DNA from: Candidatus Gastranaerophilales bacterium
Lineage (GTDB): Bacteria; Cyanobacteriota; Vampirovibrionia; Gastranaerophilales; Gastranaerophilaceae
DNA length: 35,117 nt
Direction of reading: 5' to 3'
Assembly (NCBI GenBank): GCA_900767135.1
Contig: CAAFYU010000064.1
Coordinates: 1 to 35,117, forward strand
Shown: positions 1-8,265 of the stretch, piece by piece
Position numbering within the stretch: the stretch's first letter is position 1
Layout: every line of letters begins with the position of its first letter
Made by a program: the position numbers and the translations under genes
The notes under the pieces: generated by a model
Databases searched by the model: none
What the model was told of the DNA's origin: nothing
Seen by the model: the letters and a program-made list of their open reading frames with translations, nothing else

Positions 1-37
1 ACATTTCGCCTGTTCCAACTAATTTTCTTTCACTCAT
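1..37 (-). CDS. 5' end of a leftward gene, cut by the window edge
   Basis: Read on the minus strand, an ATG at 37-35 is preceded by an AAGGAG ribosome binding site about 6 bases upstream. It opens a frame with no stop to the window edge, beginning MSERKLVGTGEM. Only twelve codons are visible, so no family can be named. The ribosome binding site is as good as those of the confirmed genes, which is why it is listed. Confidence 0.5.
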   Translation of the reverse strand, partial: MSERKLVGTGEM

Positions 38-166
38 TTGAGTTCTCCTTCTTTTTGTATGTATCTCTACAACACTTGTAGTTACTTACGTTTAATTTAC
101 CATGTAAAATACTACAAACAAAAAAACGGTGCAAGTGTAAAGAAATATTAATATTGTATATACTAT

Positions 167-196
167 TTTACAAAATCCGAAATGAGTTGCTATAAT
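167..196 (+). promoter_or_regulatory. Sigma70-type promoter for the 297-1403 gene
   Basis: TTTACA at 167-172 and TATAAT at 191-196 are separated by 18 bases. A TG one base upstream of the -10 box makes it an extended -10. Predicted transcription starts near 203, giving a 5' leader of about 95 nt that contains the hairpin at 230-247. Confidence 0.7.
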
Positions 197-229
197 ACAG
201 TTTGAAGGGTGTTAATGAAAAAGTGGCAT

Positions 230-247
230 GGCAAAAAAAATTTTGCC
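230..247 (+). other. Perfect hairpin in the 5' leader
   Basis: GGCAAAA (230-236) and TTTTGCC (241-247) form a perfect 7-bp stem with a 4-base loop, about 50 bases upstream of the start codon at 297. The transcript continues without a U-tract, so it does not look like a terminator. It could affect mRNA stability or translation; no riboswitch family was recognised. Confidence 0.4.
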
Positions 248-296
248 TGTTACTTAAAACAAAATCAAGTTAGAAAAAGAAATAGGGGTAAAAATT

Positions 297-1403
297 ATGG
301 CAATAAGTCCAGTATCAGCAGTAACATTTGGAAACAAACACAACAATGTTAATTTTGAAGGAAGAAAGCACCGTAATGGGGAAGAATATCATTCTACACC
401 AATTAGAGAAAAATTAGCAGTTCCTTTGGCAGCAACAGTCCTTGCAATGTCACCAATGGCATCTTCAACAAAAACATTAAATGATGTAGAATTTGCAGAT
501 GCTCATAGAATTGAAATGGTAAATGACGTTGCAAGTATTGATGAAATGCATGACGGTAGAGTAGTTGGCTCAAAAACATTTGCAGGTGTTAGAGAAGGGA
601 GCCTCTCTTATGATGTAAAAGTTGATTTGGTAAACACTAAGGGTGGTTCCGGATATGACGAAATTTATATTACGCATAAATCTCCCGTAGATACAAATCC
701 TTTAAAAAACAAAGTGAAAGGTCTAAATAAAATAAAACTAGCTCTTATGAGTGACGACGGAAGAAAAGGTCCGGAATTTGAGTCAAATGCATACTCTTAT
801 GTTGGATCTTCTATTCCATTCCCGTTAAGAAATGATGTAGCAAATTATCTTGAAGATGCTCTAAATTCACCTAATTACCATGGAGAGGCCAAAGTAAAAA
901 CTATATCTAAGGGATTAAGACAAACTTTTAACAGTTTGCAAAATGTTCCAAACGGAAACAAGTGGGCACAAGTAAAACAACCTTATGATTATGGCAAACC
1001 TTGCGGTTCTACAACTATTACAGGAGATAGAGGGGACAAATATACAGTTACAGTTTATTCTCCTGATGGAACTGATGCAAATGTAAATACTATAACATTA
1101 AAGAAAACAGGTTGCCCTGAGTTGGAAATTATGGGAGTTGTAAAAGAAACCGCAATTTTTAACAAAGGACTTGCTAATGAGAAAAATTTAGTATACGGAG
1201 ATGTAATGTTGGTTGGCCAAGGACAGTCTGGAAGAGAATACCCGATTATTCTTGATAATAAATTGGCTGCTTCATTAATTTCAATTTTAAATGATGCTCA
1301 ATTAGAAAGAGTTAGAAAACTTCTTGATTATTATACTGATAGAACAAATACTTATTCTATTTTAGAAAGCGGTTCAGTGTTGCATTATTCTAACGACAAA
1401 TAA
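297..1403 (+). CDS. Lineage-specific protein of unknown function with NVNFEG-type N-terminus
   Basis: 368 aa; function not recognised. The N-terminus reads MAISPVSAVTFGN followed by NNVNFEGRK at about residues 16-24. From memory, short F-G and NVxFxGK-like motifs of this kind recur at the N-termini of otherwise unrelated proteins in Gastranaerophilales. A mildly hydrophobic stretch (VPLAATVLAMSPMASS, about residues 42-57) resembles a weak, internally placed membrane or export segment rather than a classic signal peptide. The rest is mixed, beta-rich looking sequence without catalytic motifs; the C-terminus (residues 325-355) looks helical. The start is supported by AGGGG about 8 bases upstream. 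The gene is monocistronic: it has its own promoter at 167-196 and a terminator at 1427-1464. Confidence 0.85.
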   Translation: MAISPVSAVTFGNKHNNVNFEGRKHRNGEEYHSTPIREKLAVPLAATVLAMSPMASSTKTLNDVEFADAHRIEMVNDVASIDEMHDGRVVGSKTFAGVREGSLSYDVKVDLVNTKGGSGYDEIYITHKSPVDTNPLKNKVKGLNKIKLALMSDDGRKGPEFESNAYSYVGSSIPFPLRNDVANYLEDALNSPNYHGEAKVKTISKGLRQTFNSLQNVPNGNKWAQVKQPYDYGKPCGSTTITGDRGDKYTVTVYSPDGTDANVNTITLKKTGCPELEIMGVVKETAIFNKGLANEKNLVYGDVMLVGQGQSGREYPIILDNKLAASLISILNDAQLERVRKLLDYYTDRTNTYSILESGSVLHYSNDK

Positions 1404-1426
1404 TGTGTAACGAAATGTAACAATAT

Positions 1427-1464
1427 AAAAACATGCTGAAATAGTTGATTTTAGCATGTTTTTA
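1427..1464 (+). terminator. Rho-independent terminator after the 297-1403 gene
   Basis: ACATGCTGAAA (1431-1441) pairs with TTTTAGCATGT (1449-1459) around a 7-base loop, followed by TTTTAT. It lies 24 bases after the stop codon and closes the first gene before the 1494 start. Confidence 0.8.
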
Positions 1465-1493
1465 TATGTGTAAGGTATAATTGAGAGCTTATT

Positions 1494-4346
1494 ATGAATT
1501 TAAATATCGGTAACGAAAAAGTAAATAACATAAATACAGTAAGTTCAACAGTACAAAGTTCTGCTGTTCAAACGAGCTCTACTTCATCTGCACCTATTAA
1601 AATGGTAGATGAAGAAAAAAATAAACTATGTAAAAAATTAGGCATTACAATTGATGAATATGATGCTATAATTGCTAAAAATCCTACATTTAAAACTGCA
1701 AGCTATGATGAACAACAAAAAATCGTAACTGCATATAAATCTGAAGTTGCAGCAAAGGCACAAGCAACAACAACTCCACAACAAAATGAAGAAAAACCTG
1801 CTGAAACAGCAACAGAAACTCAGTCTGTGGAGTCAAACCCATATACTTACGCAAACAAAGCTGAATACAACAAAAAAGATGTAAAAGGCAAGATTGAAGA
1901 TTGTTATGCAGAACTTGCAAAAAATATTTATATACATGGTGCAACACTTGGAAAGATTTCTCTTCCTGCACATTCAGCAGAAGAATGGGCAAAATTATCA
2001 GATGCTCAAAAACAAGCTGAAGTTGAAAAATTAAAACAATTTATTGATACTGTTCCGGAATTAAAGACATTAAAGGCTCAATTTAATACAAAAGTTGAAG
2101 GTAAAGGCCAAGAAGCCTTAGTTGATGCAGTCATGGATATGATTCAAACTGCAAATACAACTTATAGCGAAGATGATAAAGTTGGCATGGCTTTTACAGA
2201 CTTTATTAAGTTAGAGGAATATGACAGAGCTCAAAGAATTGAAGACTATTTATCACTTGAAAAGAATTTGAATGCAAGCAATTTGAATGAAAATGATAAA
2301 AAATTCCTTGCTCGTACAGAAATGTTGAAAAAACAAGTTGCTAGTAAAGTGTCTGAGATTACAGGTAAAGAAGTTGATCCTGAGCTACTAGATACATCTG
2401 ATATTGCCAAATATATGAAATACTACAACTTAAATGAAAATGAGTTGTTATATAAAGGCATTTCAGAAAACCCTGATTTTAAACTTGAAAATTTATCAGA
2501 AGATGATAAAAAAGCTTATTTTAAATTTCAAAAATTAAATTCAACTAAACAAGGGCAAAAACTAATTCAAAATACAAAAGCCAAAAACGCTTTAGCTTTG
2601 AAGTCTGAATATGATGTTATTAAAGCAAAAATTCAAAAAGGAGAAGAAGTCTCTTCTGATGAACAAGTAAAACTTAGTATCTTAGAAAAATATCTAAACA
2701 GTGAAGAAGGTAAATTAGCTTTAAAAAATGCAGAAAATTTACCTACTCCCGAAACTGATTATGAAAAAAGTGTTGTAAAAGATTATGAAACGATATCTAC
2801 TCAACTCAATGGTGTAGCTCATGGATCAGATATAAAATCTGTTGCAATGGTTTCTGCTATTGAACAAAAAATTGCGGGAATGTCTCGAAAAGATGCTGTA
2901 AAATATATCTCTACTTTCATTAACATGAATTCAGCAGAAGAAGGTCCTGCTATTACTCTGGCTTTTGTTAATAAATACCCAGAGTTGTTAGACGATAAAA
3001 ACTTACTTGGCAGCAACGCATTAAATACTGATGAGTTAAATACAGAACAAACTCAAAGATTAAGTAAAACAGCTTCAGATAGTGCTAATTCTGGGTCTAA
3101 GGAAGATATAGTAGCAGCACAAAGATTTTTTAGAACAAGTTCTCGAGTTTTGGGAATGCCGCATTGCAAAGGTGCTGAACATAATGACAAAAAATACTTG
3201 ATTGCAAATGGAATGTCGCAAATATCGACTGCTGAAGATCTAAAATATGGTGCAGATATGGTTGCGACTATTACTGACGCTGAAAAATCAAAGAAAGCAA
3301 TTGACAAAATCAGCAATGCAAAAAATGCAAACCATGATACTCAAATTTACATTGCAAAAATTTCAAGCCTAGCTACTGAAGGTGCTGGAGCTCACTATGT
3401 AGACATTGCAGGTAAAAACAGTTCAAAAGCCGCTGCTTATATATCAGAAAATGGTATTATTGCTCAATTAAGTGCAAAAGACCAAACAGAAGCTCTTGTT
3501 GCAACACGTGCAAACATTGAAAAGCATTTTAAAGGGCAAAAAGCAATTCAATATTCAAATTCATTGGCTGATCAAATCCAAAATTGTGACAAAAACAATC
3601 AACTTGCTATGCACAATGAAATGCTGAACTCTAAATATTCAGAAGTTCAAGAGCACGTTGCCGGTAATATCAAGAATTACGACGTATCTGTTCAATCAAA
3701 AGCTATTGAGTCAATTGTTGCAACAGGCAATGTTAAGGCGACAGAAGTTGCGATGACAAATCTTACTTCTGCTCCGCAAGTTGTTCAAGATGATGCGAAC
3801 TTAAAAGGAATTTTGAATAGTGCATACTCAAATACAACAACTGAATATGCAACAAATTCTGAAATTCAACAAAAAATTGCGTCAGGTGCTAAATTAACAT
3901 CACAAGAATTCTATGCACTTTCTCCGCAAGAAAAACAATCATATATCGCAAACTATTTTAAATCTCTTCCTACTGCTAAACAATTCAAAATTTTGTCAAA
4001 TTTAACAGATGTAAATTTGAAAAAAACTATATTCAAAAGACTTATAAATGAAGATAAAAACTTTTTCAGAAGTCTTGTTGAAAATGACGCTAATACTGCG
4101 GAATTTGCATACAACATGCACATTGGCGAAGAAATAGTTATGGAAGTCGCAAAAAGAAAATCTGCATCTGACATTAAATTTGCATTACTTTCTCAAAAAA
4201 TTGATGCGGATTATCAAAAGAAAAATTCATCACTAGCATCAACAGAAAATCCTTTTTCAAGAAACTATACTACCGATCCTAACGGATTTAAATTTGACCC
4301 AAAAGCACTTTTCAAATTAGATAAAAATGGTAACATTCTCGCATAA
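1494..4346 (+). CDS. Large helical Ser/Thr/Gln/Asn-rich protein of unknown function
   Basis: 950 aa; family not recognised. No signal peptide or membrane segment is visible. The first 40 residues are S/T/V/N/Q-rich and disordered looking (MNLNIGNEKVNNINTVSSTV, then SSA and SST runs). A segment follows at about residues 45-80 that resembles a small helical repeat (KLCKKLGITIDEYDAII, then ASYDEQQKIVTAY), then a Q/T/P/E-rich linker around 90-115. Residues 130 to about 900 are almost entirely predicted alpha-helix, rich in Lys, Glu, Asn and Ala, without cysteine or histidine clusters that would suggest an enzyme. The ribosome binding site is weak. The gene is convergent with rpsA and shares a bidirectional terminator with it. 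A surface, scaffold or host-interaction role is possible but is only a guess. Confidence 0.85.
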   Translation: MNLNIGNEKVNNINTVSSTVQSSAVQTSSTSSAPIKMVDEEKNKLCKKLGITIDEYDAIIAKNPTFKTASYDEQQKIVTAYKSEVAAKAQATTTPQQNEEKPAETATETQSVESNPYTYANKAEYNKKDVKGKIEDCYAELAKNIYIHGATLGKISLPAHSAEEWAKLSDAQKQAEVEKLKQFIDTVPELKTLKAQFNTKVEGKGQEALVDAVMDMIQTANTTYSEDDKVGMAFTDFIKLEEYDRAQRIEDYLSLEKNLNASNLNENDKKFLARTEMLKKQVASKVSEITGKEVDPELLDTSDIAKYMKYYNLNENELLYKGISENPDFKLENLSEDDKKAYFKFQKLNSTKQGQKLIQNTKAKNALALKSEYDVIKAKIQKGEEVSSDEQVKLSILEKYLNSEEGKLALKNAENLPTPETDYEKSVVKDYETISTQLNGVAHGSDIKSVAMVSAIEQKIAGMSRKDAVKYISTFINMNSAEEGPAITLAFVNKYPELLDDKNLLGSNALNTDELNTEQTQRLSKTASDSANSGSKEDIVAAQRFFRTSSRVLGMPHCKGAEHNDKKYLIANGMSQISTAEDLKYGADMVATITDAEKSKKAIDKISNAKNANHDTQIYIAKISSLATEGAGAHYVDIAGKNSSKAAAYISENGIIAQLSAKDQTEALVATRANIEKHFKGQKAIQYSNSLADQIQNCDKNNQLAMHNEMLNSKYSEVQEHVAGNIKNYDVSVQSKAIESIVATGNVKATEVAMTNLTSAPQVVQDDANLKGILNSAYSNTTTEYATNSEIQQKIASGAKLTSQEFYALSPQEKQSYIANYFKSLPTAKQFKILSNLTDVNLKKTIFKRLINEDKNFFRSLVENDANTAEFAYNMHIGEEIVMEVAKRKSASDIKFALLSQKIDADYQKKNSSLASTENPFSRNYTTDPNGFKFDPKALFKLDKNGNILA

Positions 4347-4362
4347 TCAGGTGAAAATTTGT

Positions 4363-4397
4363 AGAAAAAACGCCTCTGAATTTTCAGGGGCGTTTTT
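4363..4397. terminator. Bidirectional terminator between the 950-aa gene and rpsA
   Basis: CGCCTCTGA (4371-4379) pairs with TCAGGGGCG around a short T-rich loop. It is flanked by an A-run on the left and a T-run on the right, so it can act for both convergent genes. Confidence 0.85.
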
Positions 4398-4424
4398 ATG
4401 TTAAATACAAATCAAAACTCTGAA

Positions 4425-5498
4425 CTACTCAGCGTCTTTGTTGATGTCTTTGATGCTTAAAGCAATTCTGTGTTCTTGCGGAGTGAATTTCTTAATAAGA
4501 ACTTCTACGCTATCGCCAATTTTGAATTCGTTGAACGGATTTACGTTTTCGTTGCTCATTTCAGATACAGGTAATAATGCTTCTACACCTGGGAATATGT
4601 TGATGAAAGCACCAAATCCGGTTACTTTATTAACAGTTCCTTTGATTACTTGGCCTTCTTCAAATTGACCTTCAATTTGTTGCCATGGATCTTCACCCAT
4701 TCTTTTCAATGACAAAGAAATTCTTTTCAATTCGTTATCAATTTTGATGATTTTAACTTCGATTGTATCACCCAAAGCGATTACGTCAGAAGGGTGTTTA
4801 ATTCTTGACCAAGAAATTTCAGAAATTGGTAGCAAACCATCAATTCCGTTGATGTCAACGAATGCGCCGAAATCAGCAATTCTTACAACTTCACCTTTAA
4901 CAACTTGACCTTCTTCTAGTTCTGACAAAATATTGTCAACAACTTGATCTCTTTGTTCTGCAACAGCTTGTCTTTGAGATAAGATAAGTTTGTTTTTCTT
5001 AGGATCTGCTTCCAAAACTTTAACTTCGATTTTTGTATCAATCAAACCGTCAAAAGGAGTACCTGTTCTCAATTGAGAAGAAGGAATGAAACCTTTCAAG
5101 TCAGCTACGTCAACCAAAACACCGCCTTTAACGATAGAAACAACTTTTGCAAGGATTGTATCACCTTGAACTTTTGCATCGTTAAGTTGAGCCCAAGCTT
5201 GAGCGTAAGCAAGTCTTTTAAGAGAAAGAAGCATGTTATCTTCATCATTTTCTTCTTTTAATACATAGAATTCTCTTTCGTCGCCAACTTCAAGAGTTTC
5301 TGCATTTTCAGCAGATGTAGAAATTTCTTTGTTTGGCAAGAAAGCTTCTGTTTTAGCACCTTTAACGCTAATCAAATAGCCTTCGTTTTCTTTTTTCAAA
5401 ACTGTACCTTCTACGATATCAGCAACAGAATAAGATTTTGAAAAAGATTCTTCTAACAATCTTTCAAATTCGTCCATTTTGTCTAATGTTTGTGTCAT
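4425..5498 (-). CDS. rpsA: 30S ribosomal protein S1, four S1 domains
   Basis: 357 aa. S1 binds mRNA on the small ribosomal subunit and helps initiation. Four S1/OB-fold repeats can be seen. The first, at about residues 20-90, is divergent. The second, at about 105-175, includes DVADLKGFIPSSQL. The third, at about 195-265, includes GAFVDINGIDGLLPISEIS. The fourth, at about 280-350, includes GAFINIFPGVEALLPVSEMS. This is shorter than the six-domain proteobacterial protein and similar to the 3-4 domain forms of Cyanobacteria and Firmicutes. The start is supported by AAGAAAGGA about 7 bases upstream. ispH lies upstream on the same strand, an order also seen where IspH and S1 are neighbours or fused in other bacteria, so co-transcription is plausible, though a repeat array separates the two. 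Confidence 0.95.
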   Translation of the reverse strand: MTQTLDKMDEFERLLEESFSKSYSVADIVEGTVLKKENEGYLISVKGAKTEAFLPNKEISTSAENAETLEVGDEREFYVLKEENDEDNMLLSLKRLAYAQAWAQLNDAKVQGDTILAKVVSIVKGGVLVDVADLKGFIPSSQLRTGTPFDGLIDTKIEVKVLEADPKKNKLILSQRQAVAEQRDQVVDNILSELEEGQVVKGEVVRIADFGAFVDINGIDGLLPISEISWSRIKHPSDVIALGDTIEVKIIKIDNELKRISLSLKRMGEDPWQQIEGQFEEGQVIKGTVNKVTGFGAFINIFPGVEALLPVSEMSNENVNPFNEFKIGDSVEVLIKKFTPQEHRIALSIKDINKDAE

Positions 5499-5532
5499 TT
5501 ATATTTTCCTTTCTTGATATATTTTTATTTGG

Positions 5533-5691
5533 GTGAATAAGAGAATAAGTAAATAGGTGAATAAGTTCGTTTCGGGGAATTATTTTGGTGTATTGTCAAA
5601 TTTTTTGATAAATTATTTGAAAATTTTTTCGAGTGAAACGAGCTATTTGCACTTATTCACTTATTTTCTCATTCACCTATTCACCTTGTTT
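5533..5691. repeat. Inverted array of GTGAATA-like heptamers between ispH and rpsA
   Basis: The left arm (about 5533-5575) has imperfect tandem units of GTGAATA with A/G spacers. The right arm (about 5638-5691) has the reverse complement, TATTCAC-like units, so the two arms can fold into a long imperfect hairpin. The outer edge of the right arm overlaps the end of ispH: its last codons, Gly-Glu and the TAG stop at 5679-5677, are made of repeat sequence. A similar array lies at 31289-31388. Confidence 0.75.
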
Positions 5692-6570
5692 AATTTTTCT
5701 GACTACCCTTTCAATAACGCTCTGCGGAGTTGAGGCTCCTGCTGTTATTGAAATATTTTGTGACTTTTCGATTAAGTCACGATACAAACCTAATTCATCA
5801 TCGTTTTCAATGTGAATTGTTTTTGTGATATCTTTTAAAATTTCTGCCAAATGAGTCGTGTTCGCACTCTTTTTAGAACCGACAACGATTACTAAATCAC
5901 TTTCTTTTGCAAGTTCCTTAGCTTCTGATTGACGCATTGATGTGCTTTTACAAATCGTATTTGCAACGTGAACTTCTTTTGCAACAGAAATCAAATAGTC
6001 GACAATGCTTGTCAATGTCGTAATTCTTTGAGTTGTTTGAACTACAACCCCAACACGCTTGTGTGCTTTGATTTGCGACTCATATTCTTTTAACTGTTCA
6101 ACTGATGCAGCAACAACAACGTTGTCACTGTATAATTTTGCATTTGCTTTAATCGCAATAACTTCGGGGTGCTCTGATTTTCCGACAACCACAACAAAAT
6201 CACCGTCTTTTGCAAGTTCGATAGCTTTTTGTTGAACTTTTTTAACATCAAGACAGGTCAAATCAACCGGTTCAAATCCAGCTTGTTTTATCTTTTCAAT
6301 AACTTCCGGACTCTCACCATGACTTCTGATTACACAAATCCCATCACCCTTTACAGGAATTTCTGTCAAAGTTTTAATCCCGAGTTTTTCTAACTCATGG
6401 ATAACCTGCGTATTATGAATTAATTCCCCGAGAACAAAAACATTTTTGTCCGGATTTTCTGCTTTTAATTTTTTTACGGTCTCAACGGCCCTTTTTACGC
6501 CGTAACAAAAACCTGCATATTTCGCTAGTTTAATATTCTTTTCAGGCAATTTTAAATTGTCTTCTTTCAA
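5677..6570 (-). CDS. ispH: 4-hydroxy-3-methylbut-2-enyl diphosphate reductase (IspH/LytB)
   Basis: 297 aa. It carries out the last step of the MEP isoprenoid pathway, reducing HMBPP to IPP and DMAPP with a 4Fe-4S cluster. Visible family motifs: AGFCYGVKRAV with the first cluster cysteine C22, the second cysteine in VDLTCLDVKK, the third in ANTICKSTSMRQ, the VVQTTQ segment, VVVGKSEHPEV, IVVGSKKSANT, and the C-terminal AGASTPQSVIE. The length is normal. The start is uncertain: the only usable start codon is TTG at 6570-6568, with no clear ribosome binding site. The frame stays open upstream to a stop at 6609-6607 but offers no ATG or GTG. The gene sits at the edge of the phage-like island, so its 5' end may have been altered by an insertion. 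The last codons lie inside the heptamer repeat. Confidence 0.95.
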   Translation of the reverse strand: MKEDNLKLPEKNIKLAKYAGFCYGVKRAVETVKKLKAENPDKNVFVLGELIHNTQVIHELEKLGIKTLTEIPVKGDGICVIRSHGESPEVIEKIKQAGFEPVDLTCLDVKKVQQKAIELAKDGDFVVVVGKSEHPEVIAIKANAKLYSDNVVVAASVEQLKEYESQIKAHKRVGVVVQTTQRITTLTSIVDYLISVAKEVHVANTICKSTSMRQSEAKELAKESDLVIVVGSKKSANTTHLAEILKDITKTIHIENDDELGLYRDLIEKSQNISITAGASTPQSVIERVVRKIKQGE

Positions 6571-6698
6571 TTGAACTCGTAATGCTTTCGCAAAACTGTA
6601 CCCCCATCAAACAATAAACACAAAAAAAAATCAAGTAAAAAGACACCTTCTGCAACAATATTTGTCAACAACTCATATTTTGAATAATATTTTACTAA

Positions 6699-6929
6699 TT
6701 ATTTCAAGTCAATCAACAAGTCGTAAATTTTATCTATTTTGTCTTTTATTTCGCTGAATTGCTCCTTCAAATCAATAAAACTATTCATTGTTACGAATTT
6801 TTCTTCTATCTCTTCAATAATTTCACGATGTTTTTTCTCCAACTGTTCAGGTGTTACAAAGATTTTTTGCTGCACAAAAAACATTAACACCACAATTATT
6901 ATCGGAGAGTATTCTACAAATGTTTCCAT
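6699..6929 (-). CDS. Small phage-island membrane protein with coiled coil (holin candidate)
   Basis: 76 aa from the ATG at 6929-6927, chosen over an upstream in-frame TTG at 6947 because AAGAAAGGA lies at the right distance before the ATG. One hydrophobic segment (residues 8-22, SPIIIVVLMFFVQQK) is followed by a highly charged helical or coiled-coil region (residues 30-76, Glu/Lys rich, ending KIDKIYDLLIDLK). The gene lies directly after the large terminase and is the last gene of the phage-like operon. One membrane helix plus a charged tail is compatible with a class III-like holin or a phage membrane accessory, but no family motif confirms this. Confidence 0.7.
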   Translation of the reverse strand: METFVEYSPIIIVVLMFFVQQKIFVTPEQLEKKHREIIEEIEEKFVTMNSFIDLKEQFSEIKDKIDKIYDLLIDLK

Positions 6930-6956
6930 AATTTTTCCTTTCTTCAAAACTAAAAA

Positions 6957-8246
6957 CTACAACGTAATCGGCCAGTAAAAATCAACCAGATATGAAGCAG
7001 CGTCCATCGGGTGTGACAAAAATTTCAACTCTTTCGACTGTTTAATTTGTTGATATGTTGGAATATCTATTTTTGAAGAGCCTTCTTTGTATTTCAAATT
7101 ATAGATATTATAAAGAAGTTTTTCGCACTTTTTATCAACAAAAAGACAAACTTCGCCACTTGCTGAGCGAACTTTTGAGTTAAACGCCATAATCCTGTTT
7201 TTTATTGGCGGATTAAACGCTTTTATCTGGATTTCCACATCATAGCCGTATTGCAGAAGCTTTTTCTTGATAATTACATAATTTGTATATTCGCTAGTGC
7301 AACTTCTGTTGTCGCCAGATGCGTCACCGTTTACAATGACTTTCCCCTTATGATTTGGATAGCGTCTGTAAAACTCATCGCACGCTTTTGCAGTCGTCGT
7401 GTTTTCCATTGCTATTTCATCAAAATAAAACACCTTGTCATCGGTTTTGTGAGCAAAAACCCAGCACATCGGATCAACGTTAAAGTCGCACGAAATATGC
7501 AAATCCATCTCGGGCTGATAAGATATTTCTTTGACGTTTTCGTCCGTAAAATCTTTTATGACAAGTCCATTATTATATTCTCCATTTTGAGCAAGTACAA
7601 AAATATTGTAATACTGCTCGTCATAAACCTTTTTCAACTCGTCACAAAAACCTTCCGGCAAATATATGTTTTCTGTCGTCGGAGCAGAAATAAGTCGATA
7701 ATTTACCGCCGGATTTTCAACAAAAGTTTTATAAACCCAACCACGCTGCATTTCTGGGTTCGTGTGTCCAAAAATCCTATACGTAAAATTTTTCCAACTC
7801 TTTTTTGTCCGCTGTCGCATACGCCCCAATAGCATTTTGAAGGTATCATAAGGGATATCAGACATCTCTTCAATTTCAACAAATCCAAGGTTTAAAGATT
7901 TCAATTTATTTGGCTCATCAAAATGTCTGAAAAGGATTTCTGAGCCGTTTTTAAAGCTTAGTTTTTGCAAAGACGACGACCACTCATAGTCTTTCCCTTC
8001 TACAAAACCAAAATTTTCTAAGTGCTCAAAATAAGTTTGTAAAGTCGTATCGCGGACAAGAGTGTAGGTTTGAGCTCCGACAAGCCCACGAATTCCTGCA
8101 AATTTTAAGGCGAGTAAAATCCCCAACAGCGAACCTGAAAAAGTTTTTCCGGAGCCGTAACCACCTTGATACACAGCAACATCGAGCGAATAATTATGAG
8201 GGATTTCCAAAAACTCTCGCTGTGCTTTTAATAATTTATACAACAT
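6957..8246 (-). CDS. Phage terminase large subunit
   Basis: 429 aa. The ATP-driven DNA-packaging motor and nuclease. The N-terminal ATPase has Walker A GGYGSGKT (residues 28-35) and a Walker-B-like LGFVEIEEMSDI. The C-terminal RNase H-like nuclease shows acidic motifs: SCDFNVDP, VNGDASGDNRS and HPMDAASYLVDFYWP. The ATG at 8246-8244 is preferred to the upstream TTG at 8258 because a GGGG ribosome binding site lies about 6 bases before it. The length is typical. The gene lies downstream of the portal gene, whereas most tailed phages encode it upstream of the portal. All motif residues appear intact, so it could be functional. Confidence 0.95.
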   Translation of the reverse strand: MLYKLLKAQREFLEIPHNYSLDVAVYQGGYGSGKTFSGSLLGILLALKFAGIRGLVGAQTYTLVRDTTLQTYFEHLENFGFVEGKDYEWSSSLQKLSFKNGSEILFRHFDEPNKLKSLNLGFVEIEEMSDIPYDTFKMLLGRMRQRTKKSWKNFTYRIFGHTNPEMQRGWVYKTFVENPAVNYRLISAPTTENIYLPEGFCDELKKVYDEQYYNIFVLAQNGEYNNGLVIKDFTDENVKEISYQPEMDLHISCDFNVDPMCWVFAHKTDDKVFYFDEIAMENTTTAKACDEFYRRYPNHKGKVIVNGDASGDNRSCTSEYTNYVIIKKKLLQYGYDVEIQIKAFNPPIKNRIMAFNSKVRSASGEVCLFVDKKCEKLLYNIYNLKYKEGSSKIDIPTYQQIKQSKELKFLSHPMDAASYLVDFYWPITL

Positions 8247-8265
8247 AAATTTCCCCAATATTTTT

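Noticed and set aside
1690..1992. 100-aa Leu/Gln-rich minus-strand frame inside the 950-aa gene
   Set aside because: Antisense reading of the Q/T-rich linker; low-complexity composition and no ribosome binding site.
7251..7832. 193-aa frame on the plus strand inside the large terminase gene
   Set aside because: It lies fully opposite a gene with intact terminase motifs and has no ribosome binding site; its composition reflects the reverse complement.
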